Source of the DNA: Pricia antarctica
Lineage (GTDB): Bacteria > Bacteroidota > Bacteroidia > Flavobacteriales > Flavobacteriaceae
Assembly: GCA_011050085.1 (NCBI GenBank)
Contig: DRGL01000022.1
Location: 1-64,000, forward strand
Direction: 5' to 3'
DNA: 64,000 bases
Shown here: one piece after another, positions 53,140-62,703 of the stretch
Layout: each line of letters begins with the position of its first letter
Numbering within the stretch: the stretch's first letter is position 1
The notes under the pieces: generated by a model
What the model saw: the letters and a program-made list of their open reading frames with translations, nothing else
Databases searched by the model: none
Told to the model about the DNA's origin: nothing
Position numbers and translations under genes: made by a program

Positions 53140-54363
53140 ATGACTTCAAACAAAACTGCGCTGCTCTTTATCTTCATCACCATTCTGGTCGATGTTATAG
53201 GTATCGGCATCATTCTCCCCATAATTCCTGATCTTATCATGGAACTCACTGGAGAAGGCACACACATGGCCGTGATATATGGTATGTGGCTGACCACCGC
53301 TTTTGCAGGGATGCAGTTTTTGTTTTCACCAGTTCTGGGAGAAATTTCAGATCAATACGGCAGGAAGCCGATTTTATTGATGGCTTTATTGGGTTTAAGC
53401 ATCGATTATCTGATTCATGCTTGGGCCCCGACTATAGCTTGGCTTTTTCTAGGACGTTTTCTAGCAGGTATTACCGGAGCAAGCTTTACAGTCGCCTCAG
53501 CTTACATCGCCGATGTCAGCACCAAAGAGAACAAAGCCAAAAATTTCGGATTAATTGGCGCTGCATTCGGCTTAGGCTTTATCATTGGCCCAGGCATCGG
53601 AGGGTTTTTTGGTGAAATCAATATACGCCTCCCTTTCTATATCGCTGCTGGACTCACATTCGCAAATTTTATTTTTGGATGGATTTTTGTTCCAGAATCA
53701 TTGGTGACAGAAAACAGGAGGCAGCTTAATATTAAAAATATGGTGCCCGGGGTTTCATTATTGAGCCTTCGAAATTATAAAGGGGTATTGTTGCTAATTC
53801 TAGCTTTTTTTCTAGCGAATCTGGCGGGGCAAGCCTTACCTTCTACTTGGTCATATTACGGCATTGAACGCTATGACTGGAGCCCAAAGGAAATCGGGGT
53901 GTCGCTGATGGTCGTCGGATTATTGGTGGCCATTGTTCAAGGCTTTCTAGTAGGCATGGTGGTCAAAAAATTCGGAAAGCGAAATGTAATCACCGTGGGC
54001 TTTCTTCTTTGGACTGTAGGTATGTTCCTATTTTCATTAGCAACAGAGCCTTGGATGCTCTACGCCTTTCTAATCCCGTATGCCCTTGGTGGAATTGCGG
54101 GGCCAACGGTGCAGGGGGTTATCTCAAACCAAGTTTCCGAAAGGGAACAGGGTAATTTGCAGGGCGCTATTACCAGCTTGTTAAGCATCACAGCTATATT
54201 AGGACAATTGGTATTTTCACCTGTCTTCTATTTTTTCATACGTCCAGACGGAGATATTTATTTTCCAGGTGCACCCTATGCATTGGCAGCCTTGTTTTTA
54301 TTAACAGCCTTTATTTTTGCCCTATGGGCTATGAGACGGATGAACCTTCAAGACGAAGATTAA
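53140..54363 (+). CDS. TCR/Tet family MFS efflux transporter
   Basis: Major facilitator of 407 residues with 12 predicted helices, of the tetracycline-exporter group. Motif A in the loop between helices 2 and 3 reads GEISDQYGRKPILL, and helix 4-5 contains the TetA-like ADVSTKENKAKNFGLIGAAFG and GFIIGPGIGG. Start chosen at ATG 53140 (MTSNKTALLFIFITILVDVIG) because an upstream ATG at 53089 adds a non-homologous stretch. No TetR gene lies beside it, so it is more likely a housekeeping exporter than acquired resistance. Confidence 0.9.
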   Translation: MTSNKTALLFIFITILVDVIGIGIILPIIPDLIMELTGEGTHMAVIYGMWLTTAFAGMQFLFSPVLGEISDQYGRKPILLMALLGLSIDYLIHAWAPTIAWLFLGRFLAGITGASFTVASAYIADVSTKENKAKNFGLIGAAFGLGFIIGPGIGGFFGEINIRLPFYIAAGLTFANFIFGWIFVPESLVTENRRQLNIKNMVPGVSLLSLRNYKGVLLLILAFFLANLAGQALPSTWSYYGIERYDWSPKEIGVSLMVVGLLVAIVQGFLVGMVVKKFGKRNVITVGFLLWTVGMFLFSLATEPWMLYAFLIPYALGGIAGPTVQGVISNQVSEREQGNLQGAITSLLSITAILGQLVFSPVFYFFIRPDGDIYFPGAPYALAALFLLTAFIFALWAMRRMNLQDED

Positions 54364-54604
54364 AATAGTTCCAAAGTCCATTTCAGGGAAAGCTATTCCG
54401 TATTTAGGTTAATCGAAAGGACAAGAAATTTCAGCAAACTAGTTTTAACGATATTTACTCTTTTAAAATGAGGCTGAAATATTCTAGAATGGGTTTAAAC
54501 TCTTTCAATATGAAAAGTCTCTGCAAAATAGTGACACATAAAAGATAGGCTTGCTAAACTTTGTTAAGAGTTCTTGATTACCACTTGGGGCTTGCAAATG
54601 AGTG

Positions 54605-54849
54605 GTGAAACTTAAATTTTATATTAATGGAAAAGATGGCCCTTATACTTATCGAACTGACAACAAGCTGTAAAGGGCAATTGAGAATACTGTAATCACT
54701 CATACAGATACAAGAATACAGGGGCAGTTTCGTTAGATAGAGATGGTAACATAGACAAATATGAATCATTTCGCTTCGAGCAGACCGAAACCTTACCCCT
54801 AATCAGTTATTTAAAAAAACATTGTTTTGGATTACCAGAAATAAAGTAA
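54605..54849 (+). pseudogene. Broken small gene before the flippase
   Basis: Within the 623-bp gap an opening with GTG 54605 reads KLKFYINGKDGPYTYRTDNK and then meets TAA. A different frame then carries YKNTGAVSLDRDGNIDKYES and FRFEQTETLPLISYLKKHC up to a TAA at 54849. Together this is the likely 3' half of a small secreted or membrane protein interrupted by a stop and a frameshift. I do not recognise the family. The rest of the gap (54364-54604 and 54850-54986) shows no coding signal. Confidence 0.45.
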
Positions 54850-54986
54850 GCATGGGAATCTGCAGGTGAAACATCCCAGCAAATCTACCAAGTTGGGTCG
54901 GCAGAATCGGTTCTCGTTAAGAGCTTACCTAAACTTTGCCACATCTCCTTAAAAAAGGTACTTTTGACGTTTAATCCGCACTGGTA

Positions 54987-56453
54987 TTGAACCCGCTCAA
55001 GAAACTCTTTCAACAAACTGCCATTTACGGTCTGGCGACGGTGCTACCGCGAATGTTTTCCTTTATATTGGTGCCGCTCTACACGAGCGTTATGGCTACT
55101 AACCTATATGGCGAGGTCAACATTATCTTTGCCTGGTTCGCCATTTTTAATGTCTTTTTGGCTTATGGTATGGAAACCGCCTTCTTCCGCTTTTTCAATA
55201 AAACGGAAGATAAAAATGTCGTAATATCTACTTCATTGATCTCAATCTTGTTTACTACGGCTGCTTTCGCCGCTGTAGCACTTCTGTTGCAAAACAGTTT
55301 GGCGAATCTGTTGGGCATGAATGTAAAATACCTGTGGTATGTCGTGGTCATCTTGTCGCTAGATGCTTTGGTAATTATACCTTTTGCTTGGCTTAGGGCT
55401 ACCGAAAAGCCAATGAAGTACGCCGTAATCAAGATTGGCAATGTTGCTATAAACCTCGGCTTCAACATCTTTTTCCTATTGCTTTTGCCCGAAATAGTAA
55501 AAGAAAATTCTGATAGTTTCTTTGGATGGATGTACCGCCCCGACTTCGAAATTTCCTTTATCCTAATCTCGAATTTGATGGCCAGCGGAGTTACCCTATT
55601 GCTAATGCTACCGTTGTATCTAAAAGGAAAATACGTATTTGACAACCAGCTTTGGCAACGAATGATGCACTATGCATGGCCGGTACTAATAGCAGGGGTC
55701 GCCTTCACGATTAACGAGGTTTTTGATAAAATCATGTTAGAAAATTTACTGCCCGAAGACATTGCCGAAAGTGAAATCGGAAAATATTCCGCTTGTTATA
55801 AGCTAGGATTATTTATGACCCTTTTCGGTACAGCTTTTCGCATGGGTATCGAGCCTTTCTTTTTTAGCCATGCGGGCACAGAAAATCCACAGAAAGCGTA
55901 CGCCCAGATTACTAATTATTTTGTGGTGCTCGGCAGTATCATTTTATTGGCCGTCATCGTGTATGCAGATATCCTCAAGGTTATCATTGTTCAGGACGAA
56001 GCGTATTGGGAAGCCATGAACATTGTTCCACTGATTGTTCTGGCCAGTTTCTTTCTCGGCATTTACCACAACTTGTCCGTTTGGTATAAAGTAACGGACA
56101 AAACACGTTACGGAGCCTTAATATCAATTGCCGGTGCGATTATAACCATCAGTATAAATTATTTCTTTATCCCGAGTATCGGATATATGGCTTCGGCAAT
56201 TGCAACCGTTTCCGCTTATGGCGCGATGATGGTGTTATCGTATTATTTCGGAAAATCACGCTACCCCATCCCTTACAATTTCCGGAAAATCTTGTTCTAT
56301 CTTGGGGTTTCCATTTCGTTCTCCGGTCTATCCTTTTATGTCTTCGATAGGAATTTATACGTAGGAACTACGCTACTTTTAATATTTTTAGGTTTGGTAT
56401 ATAAATTGGAGAACGATATGTTGAGAAAGATATTAATGAAGCAAAAAGGCTAG
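54987..56453 (+). CDS. Oligosaccharide flippase family protein
   Basis: Polysaccharide export protein of 488 residues of the MATE/MurJ-Wzx superfamily, with about 14 hydrophobic helices. It moves lipid-linked sugars across the inner membrane. The start LKKLFQQTAIYGLATVLPRM is typical of the flavobacterial branch. TTG 54987 is the only sensible start. It precedes dut (217 bp), TPR, DUF4292 and EnvC-like genes, an order I associate with flavobacteria. Confidence 0.9.
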   Translation: MNPLKKLFQQTAIYGLATVLPRMFSFILVPLYTSVMATNLYGEVNIIFAWFAIFNVFLAYGMETAFFRFFNKTEDKNVVISTSLISILFTTAAFAAVALLLQNSLANLLGMNVKYLWYVVVILSLDALVIIPFAWLRATEKPMKYAVIKIGNVAINLGFNIFFLLLLPEIVKENSDSFFGWMYRPDFEISFILISNLMASGVTLLLMLPLYLKGKYVFDNQLWQRMMHYAWPVLIAGVAFTINEVFDKIMLENLLPEDIAESEIGKYSACYKLGLFMTLFGTAFRMGIEPFFFSHAGTENPQKAYAQITNYFVVLGSIILLAVIVYADILKVIIVQDEAYWEAMNIVPLIVLASFFLGIYHNLSVWYKVTDKTRYGALISIAGAIITISINYFFIPSIGYMASAIATVSAYGAMMVLSYYFGKSRYPIPYNFRKILFYLGVSISFSGLSFYVFDRNLYVGTTLLLIFLGLVYKLENDMLRKILMKQKG

Positions 56454-56485
56454 ATTGAACATATAACGAAAAAATACGTTACGAA

Positions 56486-56535
56486 TGTATATGTCATAAA
56501 GGTGAATTTTAAAATTCACAAATAAGTCATATACA
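56486..56535. repeat. Nested inverted repeat between flippase and dut
   Basis: Outer arms TGTATATG (56486-56493) and CATATACA (56528-56535) flank a perfect 18-bp palindrome, GTGAATTTTAAAATTCAC (56502-56519). There is no T-run, so it is not a typical terminator. It could be an operator or a hairpin in the dut leader. AT-rich palindromes also arise by chance. Confidence 0.45.
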
Positions 56536-56670
56536 TATACAGAAAACTAATAGCAATTTTAGTAGCATAGCAATTATGTCAACACCTAGAGGGATAAAAA
56601 TAATGAATGGCAGTGTTAGAAACGCAGTAATTTCGATTTAGCCATTGTATCACCACCAAAAAAAACAAAT

Positions 56671-57105
56671 ATGCATATCAAGATTATAAACAAATCATCC
56701 CACGATTTGCCGAAGTATGAAACAGATGCCTCGGCAGGTATGGACCTTCGAGCCAATATTTTTGAAAAAATTTCTTTAGATCCATTAGAAAGGGCCGTCG
56801 TCAAAACAGGACTTTACATTGAACTTCCCAAAGGTATCGAAGCCCAAATTCGGCCACGTAGTGGTTTAGCCGCTAAGAAGGGTATCACCGTACTAAATGC
56901 CCCTGGCACGATTGATGCGGATTATCGGGGGGAAATCGGCGTAATTCTCGTAAACCTGTCCAACGAATCGTATACGATTGAAAACGGTGAACGTATTGCT
57001 CAAATGGTCATCTCCCGCCACGAAAGGGCCGAATGGAACGAAGTCGAAGAGCTTTCCCAAACGGACAGGGGCGAAGGCGGTTTTGGGAGTACCGGAACAA
57101 AATAA
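56671..57105 (+). CDS. dut: Deoxyuridine 5'-triphosphate nucleotidohydrolase
   Basis: Trimeric dUTPase of 144 residues that cuts dUTP to dUMP and keeps uracil out of DNA. All five motifs are present: AGMDLRA (1), [12 protein letters not shown] (2), [11 protein letters not shown] with the catalytic Asp (3), GERIAQMVI (4) and the C-terminal [10 protein letters not shown] (5). Start ATG 56671. Confidence 0.97.
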   Translation: MHIKIINKSSHDLPKYETDASAGMDLRANIFEKISLDPLERAVVKTGLYIELPKGIEAQIRPRSGLAAKKGITVLNAPGTIDADYRGEIGVILVNLSNESYTIENGERIAQMVISRHERAEWNEVEELSQTDRGEGGFGSTGTK

Positions 57106-57142
57106 AATTTACGCAAGCACATAGCATCAAATCACCATCTGC

Positions 57143-57173
57143 TTAAGCATAGATAAATTAATACTATGCTTAA
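57143..57173. repeat. Inverted repeat after dut
   Basis: TTAAGCATAG (57143-57152) and CTATGCTTAA (57164-57173) form a perfect 10-bp stem with an 11-base loop, 38 bases past the dut stop. A weak AT-rich tail follows, without a T-run. It may end dut transcription or serve as a protein-binding site in the 241-bp gap to the next gene. Confidence 0.45.
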
Positions 57174-57346
57174 ACAATTATAAGTGTAGTGGGAATAAAC
57201 TAAGTTATCAAACATACCCGCATCACAACTCAATGTTTATTTGACTTAAAAAGGATAACTTATCAAGATTTAAATGCTGTGTCAATCTTAATTTATTTAG
57301 TTTACAACGATACACTGACTGCCTCAAAAACTGGAGAAGTTTAAAA

Positions 57347-58333
57347 ATGCCAAAAAAATATTCCATAATAGCTTACGCACTAGGGCTTCTTCTCATCCCT
57401 TTACATATCTATGCCCAAGAAATCCCCATTCCAGAACCCGATTCCGAAATTGACATCGAGAATAGCGCTGAGGTCTTTCTAGAGGGCTATTCCGACGAAT
57501 TTCAGGAATATTTTTTTGAGGCGCTTAAACAAAAAGGTATTGAAAACTATGATAAGGCGATAAATGCCTTGCTAAAATGTAAAAAGCTCGATGCATCGAA
57601 CCCAGTCGTCGACTATGAATTGGCCAAGGCTCATTTTGCAGTGAGACAATATCCCTTGGCCGAAGAATATGCATTGTCAGCGCTGCAATCAAGTGCAGAT
57701 AATATATGGTATGCCAATACTTTAATCGACATTCTTGAAAGACAAGGGAAATCCGTCGACGACTTAACTACGGAACTTCCTTTTGATCAACCGGAGTTCA
57801 CCGAAAATTTAGCATCCCTTTACTTGAAGAAAGGTAATTATGTCACTGCCTTGGCCATCATTAAAAAGGCCAATCACAACAGTACGACAAAGGCAATGAC
57901 CGTAAAAATCAATGACTCTATTCAAAAACAAAAAGATTCCGTTGAGGCTAGTTCCTATAGAGCTTTCAATCCCACGGTTATGTCCAACACAACCGTAGAA
58001 GCAAAATCAGATAACAATCCATTAGAACAATATAAAATTGAAATGGAGAATTTGATACAATCCGACGATTTCCCATCCCTTCAAAAGCTAACTGAGGAAG
58101 CTTTGGAAAATTATCCCGCTCAACCTTTTTTCTATTATGCAAATGGCTATGCACTAACTAAAATAGGAAAACATCGTGATGCCATAGAAGCCCTCGAAAC
58201 AGCACTTGACTACCTCATCGACGATACATCCTTAGAAAATAAAATCTATCAAGAATTAGTAGATGCAAATACCGCAATTAATGATCCTGTTAAGGCAAAT
58301 ATGTATCTTCGTAAGATAAAACCAGGATTCTAA
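57347..58333 (+). CDS. Exported tetratricopeptide repeat protein
   Basis: Protein of 328 residues with a signal peptide (1-24, YALGLLLIPLHIYAQE). Helical repeats follow: KGIENYDKAINALLKCKKLDAS, VDYELAKAHFAVRQYPLAEEYALSALQ, and near the end FFYYANGYALTKIGKHRDAIEALETAL. The middle (residues ~190-220) is a polar linker. It lies just before the DUF4292 lipoprotein (15 bp), so it is probably part of an envelope-biogenesis operon. Confidence 0.88.
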   Translation: MPKKYSIIAYALGLLLIPLHIYAQEIPIPEPDSEIDIENSAEVFLEGYSDEFQEYFFEALKQKGIENYDKAINALLKCKKLDASNPVVDYELAKAHFAVRQYPLAEEYALSALQSSADNIWYANTLIDILERQGKSVDDLTTELPFDQPEFTENLASLYLKKGNYVTALAIIKKANHNSTTKAMTVKINDSIQKQKDSVEASSYRAFNPTVMSNTTVEAKSDNNPLEQYKIEMENLIQSDDFPSLQKLTEEALENYPAQPFFYYANGYALTKIGKHRDAIEALETALDYLIDDTSLENKIYQELVDANTAINDPVKANMYLRKIKPGF

Positions 58334-58348
58334 AGCCTGCTATACACT

Positions 58349-59146
58349 ATGAAAATAAATTTCCAATCATTCCCTAGATATATAGCCCTTGTAATTATGC
58401 TGGTGCTTACTTTCTCTTGTAAATCGAAAAAAGTGGTTGCCAACGGTACCATTGATGAAGGTATCACTGCAAAAGCCATTATCCGCAAGCATTATGAAAG
58501 CGCCCTAGATTTCAAAACGCTGAGTGGTAAAATGCGTATCGATTACGCGGATGGGGAAGATTCGCAAGGTGTTGCAGTGACCCTACGGATGGAGAAAGAC
58601 AAAGCCATTTGGATCAGTGCTCCTTTTGGCGTAGTCAAAGCGCTAATTACGCCTGGTCGGGTAACGTTCTACAACAAACTACAAAACGAATATTTTGATG
58701 GAGACTTTAGCTACCTAAGCAAATTCGTTGGTGTAGAACTGAATTTTGAACAGGTACAGAACCTATTACTGGGGCAGGCACTGCTGAACCTTAAAGATGC
58801 TAAATATGACGTAGGAGTCGTTGGTACTAACTATCAATTGAAGCCTAAAAAAGCACTAGAACTTTTTAAAGTTCTTTTTCAAGTAGAGCCCAAAAATTTT
58901 AGGATTGCTTCGCAACAAGTATCGCAGCCGGTAAAAAAGAGATTGTTACAAATTAATTATACCGATTACCAGCAAATTAATAAGTGGCTACTTCCACAGA
59001 AAATAGCTGTTGCCGCTATAGACAAAGATAAGCGCAGTACGATAGATATCGAATACCGCAATATCGAATTCGACCGGCCACTTAATTTTCCCTACGATAT
59101 ACCGAGCGGTTTTGATGAGATTAAACTAAAGGATGATACCTTATAG
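58349..59146 (+). CDS. DUF4292 lipoprotein
   Basis: Lipoprotein of 265 residues with lipobox TFSC (Cys24) followed by KSKKVV. The DUF4292 fold is a beta-rich LolA/LolB-like sheet: FKTLSGKMRIDYADG, KAIWISAPFGVVKALITPGR and RSTIDIEYRNIEFDRPL. In Bacteroidota it is taken as a LolB-like outer-membrane component, but this role is not proven. It overlaps the next gene by 14 bases. Confidence 0.88.
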   Translation: MKINFQSFPRYIALVIMLVLTFSCKSKKVVANGTIDEGITAKAIIRKHYESALDFKTLSGKMRIDYADGEDSQGVAVTLRMEKDKAIWISAPFGVVKALITPGRVTFYNKLQNEYFDGDFSYLSKFVGVELNFEQVQNLLLGQALLNLKDAKYDVGVVGTNYQLKPKKALELFKVLFQVEPKNFRIASQQVSQPVKKRLLQINYTDYQQINKWLLPQKIAVAAIDKDKRSTIDIEYRNIEFDRPLNFPYDIPSGFDEIKLKDDTL

Positions 59147-60365
59147 AGCCCATTTTATCGTTTTCCTATATGTACTTTTTGCTTTAGGTAACCACTCCCT
59201 TAGTGCTCAGATTGATGAACAAGAGGCTTTAGAGGCCAAACGGGAACAATTGCAGAAGGAGATTGAACAGATAAACCTACTCCTGTTTGATCAGAAAGAA
59301 AAGCGTGGTACTGTTTTGGAGCAAATGGAAGCTTTGAACCAAAAAATAAAGGTACGCCAGCGTATCATCAATGTAACCAACGAACAATCTAATCTCCTTG
59401 ATCGAAAAATCACCGCCAATGTGAATGCTATTTCCGAATTACGTGCGGCATTGGCCAAACTGAAGGAAGATTATGCCTTAATGATTCAAAAAGGTTATCA
59501 GAGCAAGATTCAGCAAAGCAAATTGATGTTCTTATTATCTTCCGAGAATTTTTTCCAGGCCTTTAAACGCTTACAATACATAAAACAGTACACAGATTTT
59601 CGAAGGCAGCAGGGAGAAGAAATCGTTGTCAAAACGGATACGCTTACTAAATTGAATATCGACCTCAGCGCGCAACGTAAAGAAAAAGAACGTCTTATTG
59701 CCGATAACAGGAGTGCCAAGCGCGAGATGGAGCGAGAACGAAACACGCAACAGACGTTGCTGGGTTCTATTCGAAAAGACGAGACCAAATTTGCATCCGC
59801 CATCCGCGACAAACAACGGGAGGCAAAGCAAATTGATGCACAAATTGAAGAACTTATTCGTTCGGCTATCGCCGCCGACAATGCTGCCTCTGGCAAAGAT
59901 GATTCCGACCCCAGTAAGTTTCTGCTAACCCCTGAAGCCGCCATAGTGGCGAATAGTTTTTCGGCTAATAAAGGCAAAATGATATGGCCAGTCGAAAAAG
60001 GTTTTAAAAGTCAAGGTTATGGGGTATATGCCGATGCGATATATCCCGGTATCAAACATGAAAGCAATGGCGTGGTCATAACTACTGATGCAGGTGCCAA
60101 GGCCAGGGCGATTTTCAGGGGCGAGGTAATTGGCATATTATCCATACCAGGGGGAAATAAAGCTGTACAGGTTAAGCATGGAAACTTTATCAGCACCTAT
60201 TATAATCTTTCTACTATTTATGTCAAAAAAGGGGACCGGGTCAATGCGAAAACTGTTCTCGGTGATATTTATACTAATCGATCAAATGGTCAAACACGTC
60301 TAAAATTTTATCTGCACCAGAATACATCAAAGCTAAATCCCGAAGATTGGGTATTTCAATTGTGA
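59133..60365 (+). CDS. EnvC-like murein hydrolase activator (degenerate LytM)
   Basis: Periplasmic protein of 410 residues with a signal peptide (1-25). A long coiled coil follows (about 28-245; EALEAKREQLQKEIEQINLL, AQRKEKERLIADNRSAKREM). The C-terminal ~125 residues form an M23/LytM domain (KGKMIWPVEKGFKSQGYG). The metal ligands look altered: the usual HxxxD is HESNG here and the HxH near the end is FYLHQN, so as in EnvC it is probably not a hydrolase but switches on amidases at the division site. Starts inside the end of the DUF4292 gene. Confidence 0.88.
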   Translation: MIPYRAHFIVFLYVLFALGNHSLSAQIDEQEALEAKREQLQKEIEQINLLLFDQKEKRGTVLEQMEALNQKIKVRQRIINVTNEQSNLLDRKITANVNAISELRAALAKLKEDYALMIQKGYQSKIQQSKLMFLLSSENFFQAFKRLQYIKQYTDFRRQQGEEIVVKTDTLTKLNIDLSAQRKEKERLIADNRSAKREMERERNTQQTLLGSIRKDETKFASAIRDKQREAKQIDAQIEELIRSAIAADNAASGKDDSDPSKFLLTPEAAIVANSFSANKGKMIWPVEKGFKSQGYGVYADAIYPGIKHESNGVVITTDAGAKARAIFRGEVIGILSIPGGNKAVQVKHGNFISTYYNLSTIYVKKGDRVNAKTVLGDIYTNRSNGQTRLKFYLHQNTSKLNPEDWVFQL

Positions 60366-60649
60366 ATATAAAATCTCTCTGCTATCTCGATAGTGAAAGG
60401 AAGTTTCGAAGCTTTTCCATTTTCGTATAAATAAGTGTATCGTTCGTTGAACCAAAAATGGGTGTTTTTCTGGATGAAAAATTCTCCAACCGAATTTTTG
60501 GATACTCTAAAACACCAACTTATTCAAACGCACTAGCCTTTTTAGTAATACCGAGCTTAACTTTCTTTACTTTCAATTACTTTAATAAAAAAATATATTC
60601 ATCGCGTTTAGAATCATGTTTTATTATTAGACGCTTTCAAAATACATAA

Positions 60650-61486
60650 ATGAAAAATATTACGGACCTCAAAGGAACTTTCAAACTTCATAACGATGTA
60701 GCTATGCCCTACCTAGGTCTGGGCACCTATCAAGCAGATAATGACAGTGAAATCACCAAGGCGGTTAAACATGCATTAGAAGTAGGCTATCGTCATATAG
60801 ATACGGCGGCGGTCTATAAGAATGAAGAAGGCGTGGGCAAAGGAATTTTAGAAAGCGAAATTAATCGGGAAGAAATTTTCGTGACGAGCAAGGTTTGGAA
60901 TACAGATCAAGGTTATGAAAGCACTTTACAGGCTTTTGAAAATAGTCTTGACCGTCTTAATCTCGATTATCTTGACCTCTATCTTGTACATTGGCCGGTT
61001 CCTAGAAAATTTAAGGATACTTGGCGCGCCCTAGAAAAATTATACAAAGAGAAACGCGTCCGGGCAATTGGGGTTAGCAACTTTTTGCAACACCATCTGG
61101 AGGATGTTCTTACGGATGCCGAAACCGTTCCCATGGTAAATCAAATGGAATTTCATCCTTACCTAGTACAACAACCACTCATCGACTTTTGCGATAGCCA
61201 TAAAATACAATATGAATCATGGTCTCCTTTTTTACAGGGTGAACTTTTCGATTTGGAAATTACAAAGGGACTAGAGGAAAAGTACAATAAGAGTGCCGCC
61301 CAAATAGTATTACGCTGGAACTTACAAAAAGGCGTTGTTGCTATTCCGAAATCCGTTCATAAAAAGCGAATCGAACAAAATGCGGATATTTTTGATTTTC
61401 AGCTCACCGATGGAGAAATCACGTATCTCGATAGTTTAGATCAAGGAAAGCGAACCGGTCCGGATCCGGATGGTTTTGATTTGTAG
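60650..61486 (+). CDS. Aldo/keto reductase
   Basis: NADPH-dependent reductase of 278 residues with the TIM-barrel AKR fold. HIDTAAVYKNEEGVGKGI includes the catalytic Asp and Tyr, followed by VTSKVW with the Lys and LYLVHWP with the His. The C-terminal cofactor loop is GVVAIPKSVHKKRIEQNA. Members reduce 2,5-diketogluconate, glyoxal and other small carbonyls. It begins at ATG 60650, where a short frame of 63 codons directly upstream has no support. Confidence 0.93.
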   Translation: MKNITDLKGTFKLHNDVAMPYLGLGTYQADNDSEITKAVKHALEVGYRHIDTAAVYKNEEGVGKGILESEINREEIFVTSKVWNTDQGYESTLQAFENSLDRLNLDYLDLYLVHWPVPRKFKDTWRALEKLYKEKRVRAIGVSNFLQHHLEDVLTDAETVPMVNQMEFHPYLVQQPLIDFCDSHKIQYESWSPFLQGELFDLEITKGLEEKYNKSAAQIVLRWNLQKGVVAIPKSVHKKRIEQNADIFDFQLTDGEITYLDSLDQGKRTGPDPDGFDL

Positions 61487-61561
61487 GAAAGAAAATGGAT
61501 TCAGTAGATTTCTGTTCTATTAGTATGTACAAAAAGAACTGAAATCTATACCATCCTATCT

Positions 61562-62650
61562 TCATTGAAAAGCTTTCCCTATTAAAATATTTTCAATCTT
61601 TTCAAAAACTTTCTCTGGAGAAATTGTTGCAATGGCCTTTTCATAACCCTTTGGCATTTTATTACCATATATAGAAGTCGGAACCAGGGGGTATTTTTCC
61701 CTATCGGCTAAAAGCGCATTATTTGCTTTTTGGCCAAAAGGATAAAAACCGGCATATGGATGTGTTACTCCCCATAACGTTATCACCGGAACTCCATACA
61801 TAGCCGCTAGATGCCCGTTGCCACTATCCATGGATAGCATAACCTCAAGGTTAGAAATTATGGAAATTTCTTCGGAAAAAGATAGTTTTCCTGCAAGGTT
61901 GATACAAGATTCGAAACGAGTTTCAAAACCATCCAATTTTTTCTCCTCTTCATCACCTCCCCCGAACAACAAAATTGTATACTTATTGGTATTATTTAAT
62001 TTTTCAAGGACCGACTCCATTAGGTGCGGTGGATATTTTTTACCTTCAAATGCCGCAAAAGGAGCAACTCCCACGAATTTTTTAGACTTTTTACCTATAA
62101 CATTTAAGGTCTTTTCAGAAAGCGGTTCTACAGAAAGCGGTTTGCTGATTGATAAATTAATTGGAAAGCCTAGTGCTTCAAAAACGTCAGCATAACGCTC
62201 AAAAGTTGTCTTTAACGGCTTAAAAACTTTGTTATGAGTTGCGGTCAAAGCCTTCTTTTCAGCCCTCGCCTTGTCGATTTGAAAGAAAGGAATTCCTTCG
62301 AATTTGAAGTAGCGTTTCAGCACTTTGCTCCGCAACACATTGTGAAGGTCCGCTACAGCATCTATTTTAAGAACCTGAAGCTCTTTATACAACGACCATA
62401 GTCCAAATACGCCACTATGCTTTCCTTTTACTTGGGCTTCAAAGACGGATACGTTCTTTAGCTGTGCAAAAAGTGGCGCGAAAAATGGTTTTGTGAGTAC
62501 GGTAACCTTTAGGTCGGGATATTGATGCGTTAATACTGAAAGCACTGGAACGGTCATGGCTACATCCCCCATGGCGGACAAGCGTATTACAAGAAGCCTA
62601 TTTATCTGTTTGGAGGATGCTTTCTTTAATTTCGCCATATCCTTTTCCAT
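61562..62650 (-). CDS. Glycosyltransferase family 9 (heptosyltransferase-like)
   Basis: GT-B fold protein of about 362 residues of family 9, which adds heptose or a similar sugar to lipopolysaccharide core. The N-terminal LLVIRLSAMGDVAMTVPVL (near 20-40) is the classical nucleotide-sugar transferase opening, and the C-terminal sugar-nucleotide site reads SMDSGNGHLAAMYGVPVITL followed by WGVTHPYAGFYPFG. I chose ATG 62650; ATG 62638 is equally possible, and a TTG 12 bases before it is less likely. Downstream partner of DUF4254 in envelope synthesis. Confidence 0.9.
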   Translation of the reverse strand: MEKDMAKLKKASSKQINRLLVIRLSAMGDVAMTVPVLSVLTHQYPDLKVTVLTKPFFAPLFAQLKNVSVFEAQVKGKHSGVFGLWSLYKELQVLKIDAVADLHNVLRSKVLKRYFKFEGIPFFQIDKARAEKKALTATHNKVFKPLKTTFERYADVFEALGFPINLSISKPLSVEPLSEKTLNVIGKKSKKFVGVAPFAAFEGKKYPPHLMESVLEKLNNTNKYTILLFGGGDEEEKKLDGFETRFESCINLAGKLSFSEEISIISNLEVMLSMDSGNGHLAAMYGVPVITLWGVTHPYAGFYPFGQKANNALLADREKYPLVPTSIYGNKMPKGYEKAIATISPEKVFEKIENILIGKAFQ

Positions 62651-62703
62651 TATCAAGGTCAATCACATCGAACTTTACGTCTTACCAGAAATTAGCTGTT
62701 GAA

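Noticed and set aside
60458-60649. A 63-codon frame directly before the aldo/keto reductase
   Set aside because: Composition is like random AT-rich DNA, there is no family likeness, and it ends exactly where the next gene starts only by chance of a stop codon.
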